Of a DNA stretch of 6,708 nucleotides, positions 6,155-6,708 are shown piece by piece. A model generated the notes under the pieces. The model was not told the DNA's origin. It searched no databases and worked only from the letters and a program-made list of their open reading frames with translations. The stretch spans positions 1-6,708 of the forward strand of contig CAAGBI010000013.1 in the NCBI GenBank assembly GCA_900768015.1. Reading direction: 5' to 3'. The translations under genes were made by a program, and so were the position numbers. Position 1 is the stretch's first letter; each line of letters starts with the position of its first letter. Origin of the DNA: an uncultured Alistipes sp. Its GTDB lineage: Bacteria > Bacteroidota > Bacteroidia > Bacteroidales > Rikenellaceae.

Positions 6155-6186
6155 CAAAGTTACTATTTTTTTCCGAAACCGAGAAA
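6155..6186 (-). promoter_or_regulatory. Bacteroidetes-type promoter of bcp (and probably recA)
   Basis: On the minus strand TTTC (6186-6183) is followed by 20 bp and TAACTTTG (6162-6155), a perfect TAnnTTTG -7 element with a one-mismatch -33 element at canonical spacing. The predicted start lies about 30 nt before the bcp ATG. This is the best promoter upstream of the whole bcp-recA-rel-hit run. Confidence 0.65.
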
Positions 6187-6239
6187 TATAGCCACTAATT
6201 TTTATTTATATAAGTATAGGTAAGAGTTATACACCCTCG

Positions 6240-6452
6240 CTATGCCTCGCGCGTGATATGCACCTGTGAGCGGAAATCTGCCTCGGTGGTGTTAAGGCGA
6301 TAGCGGCACGCTGGGCAGCGCATGGCACACTCGGTGTCTATGTGCATCTTGCCCGCAGCCTCGGCATCGCTCATTGTGCGGTAGTGGCGTACGATGCTAT
6401 ACTCGGTATGTGTGCCACAGTGGCGACAGTCGATGGTGTAGTTGAGCTTCAT
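6240..6452 (-). CDS. Small Cys-rich zinc-ribbon-like protein, unknown function
   Basis: A 70-aa protein with five cysteines: C9 and C12 (CRHC), C42, and C46-C49 (CPAC). The two CxxC knuckles about 34 residues apart look like a zinc ribbon (inference). Between them is a short region with three His (H15, H23, H37). No named family is recognised. I chose the ATG at 6452. The frame can be extended to a TTG at 6527, but that extension crosses the upstream inverted repeat and promoter-like sequence and encodes no cysteine pair. The gene is monocistronic or leads into bcp; 122 bp separate it from the bcp ATG and contain the bcp promoter. A TTACTTTG -7-like element lies at 6500-6493, but no -33 box sits at normal spacing. 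No terminator is visible after the stop. Confidence 0.65.
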   Translation of the reverse strand: MKLNYTIDCRHCGTHTEYSIVRHYRTMSDAEAAGKMHIDTECAMRCPACRYRLNTTEADFRSQVHITREA

Positions 6453-6509
6453 AGTAGTGGTGGTTTTAGGTTTATCGTTTTGTTTCACGATGCAAAGTAA
6501 CCACCACTT

Positions 6510-6528
6510 TTTGACAGGTATCGTCAAA
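6510..6528. promoter_or_regulatory. Inverted repeat TTTGAC-N7-GTCAAA, candidate operator
   Basis: Perfect 6-bp arms (6510-6515 and 6523-6528) around 7 bp, just upstream of the zinc-ribbon-like gene. The minus-strand TTTG at 6528-6525 within it could serve as a -33 element, but it is 24 bp from the TTACTTTG element, longer than the usual 20. The symmetry and position suit a repressor or activator site. No regulator is identified. Confidence 0.4.
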
Positions 6529-6577
6529 GGCGAAAATATGATATAGATTTATTATTTCTTCCACACGCCCCCAAAAA

Positions 6578-6706
6578 AAATTTCTTGTCAGAAGGGGTTA
6601 GGCTTGGCCTCGACATGAAAATAGCCCGGATGGGACATACTAAGCGTATTTCCCATTCGGGCTATTGATTGAGAGGTCGAGAATGACCCCTTATCACAAG
6701 AAATTT
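6578..6706. ncRNA. Nested 129-bp inverted repeat; candidate structured RNA or hairpin element
   Basis: Four nested helices are visible. AAATTTCTTGT (6578-6588) pairs with 6696-6706 (11 bp). A symmetrical 3x3 internal loop follows, then AAGGGGTTA (6592-6600) pairs with 6684-6692 (9 bp). CTCGAC (6609-6614) pairs with 6676-6681. A 16-bp stem, 6620-6635 with 6651-6666, encloses an ATAC/GTAT mini-stem with a 5-nt loop. The two imperfect pairs (6599/6685 and 6629/6657) are G-U on the plus strand but A-C on the minus strand, favouring a plus-strand RNA. Against that, the minus strand runs straight into eight Ts after the outer stem, as a terminator would. No promoter is visible; the window ends here. 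Alternatives are a MITE-like palindromic element or an elaborate terminator. Confidence 0.45.
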
Positions 6707-6708
6707 CT

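Noticed and set aside
5623..6239. LexA/SOS box upstream of recA or bcp
   Set aside because: I looked for a palindromic SOS-type operator in the 21-bp gap and in the bcp promoter region and saw none.
6453..6527. TTG-start extension of the zinc-ribbon-like gene to 95 aa
   Set aside because: The TTG lies inside the TTTGAC-N7-GTCAAA dyad and the added 25 residues cover promoter-like sequence. The ATG at 6452 gives a compact cysteine domain.
6592..6617. tmRNA 5' end (GGGGTTA ... TTGG ... TCGAC resembles the ssrA start)
   Set aside because: The complementary acceptor-like strand returns after only about 90 nt, no T-arm with a TTCGA loop or 3' CCA context is present, and there is no tag reading frame.

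Overview
The window looks like a chromosomal segment from a Bacteroidales bacterium. A gut lineage such as Alistipes/Rikenellaceae is possible, but this is inferred from style and no species marker is present. Three things point there. Two upstream regions carry the Bacteroidetes-type promoter (TTTG or TTTC, a 20-bp spacer, then TAnnTTTG). Clear Shine-Dalgarno sequences are absent. GC-moderate genes are separated by very AT-rich spacers. Every gene I can support lies on the minus strand, so the functional reading order runs from high to low coordinates.

Right edge (6453-6708): a roughly 130-bp nested inverted repeat with a long 16-bp central hairpin sits at the window end, unexplained by any protein gene. 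Next comes a 70-aa five-cysteine zinc-ribbon-like protein (6240-6452) with a perfect TTTGAC-N7-GTCAAA inverted repeat upstream.

Core (1670-6117): bcp (thiol peroxidase), recA (recombinase), rel (bifunctional (p)ppGpp synthetase/hydrolase), a previously unlisted 58-codon ORF with regularly spaced tryptophans, and a HIT-family nucleotide hydrolase/transferase gene. Spacings are 21, 89, 2 and 31 bp. A promoter precedes bcp and a strong intrinsic terminator follows the HIT gene. The simplest reading is one stress-related transcription unit, or two overlapping ones, covering peroxide detoxification, DNA repair, the stringent response and nucleotide clean-up.

Left part (1-1669): an AT-rich 650-bp spacer contains about ten copies of TTGTAA/TTACAA and several palindromes. 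It is followed by an XRE-type repressor-like gene (586-1023) whose near-consensus promoter lies only 15 nt from its ATG. About 300 bp with no recognisable gene come next. The first 300 bp are a mosaic of short dispersed palindromic repeats, including an exact 67-bp direct repeat and two hairpin subtypes that differ by a compensatory base-pair change.

The best candidates for something undescribed are the nested hairpin at the right edge, the small Trp-heptad ORF between rel and hit, and the TTGTAA site cluster upstream of the XRE gene.
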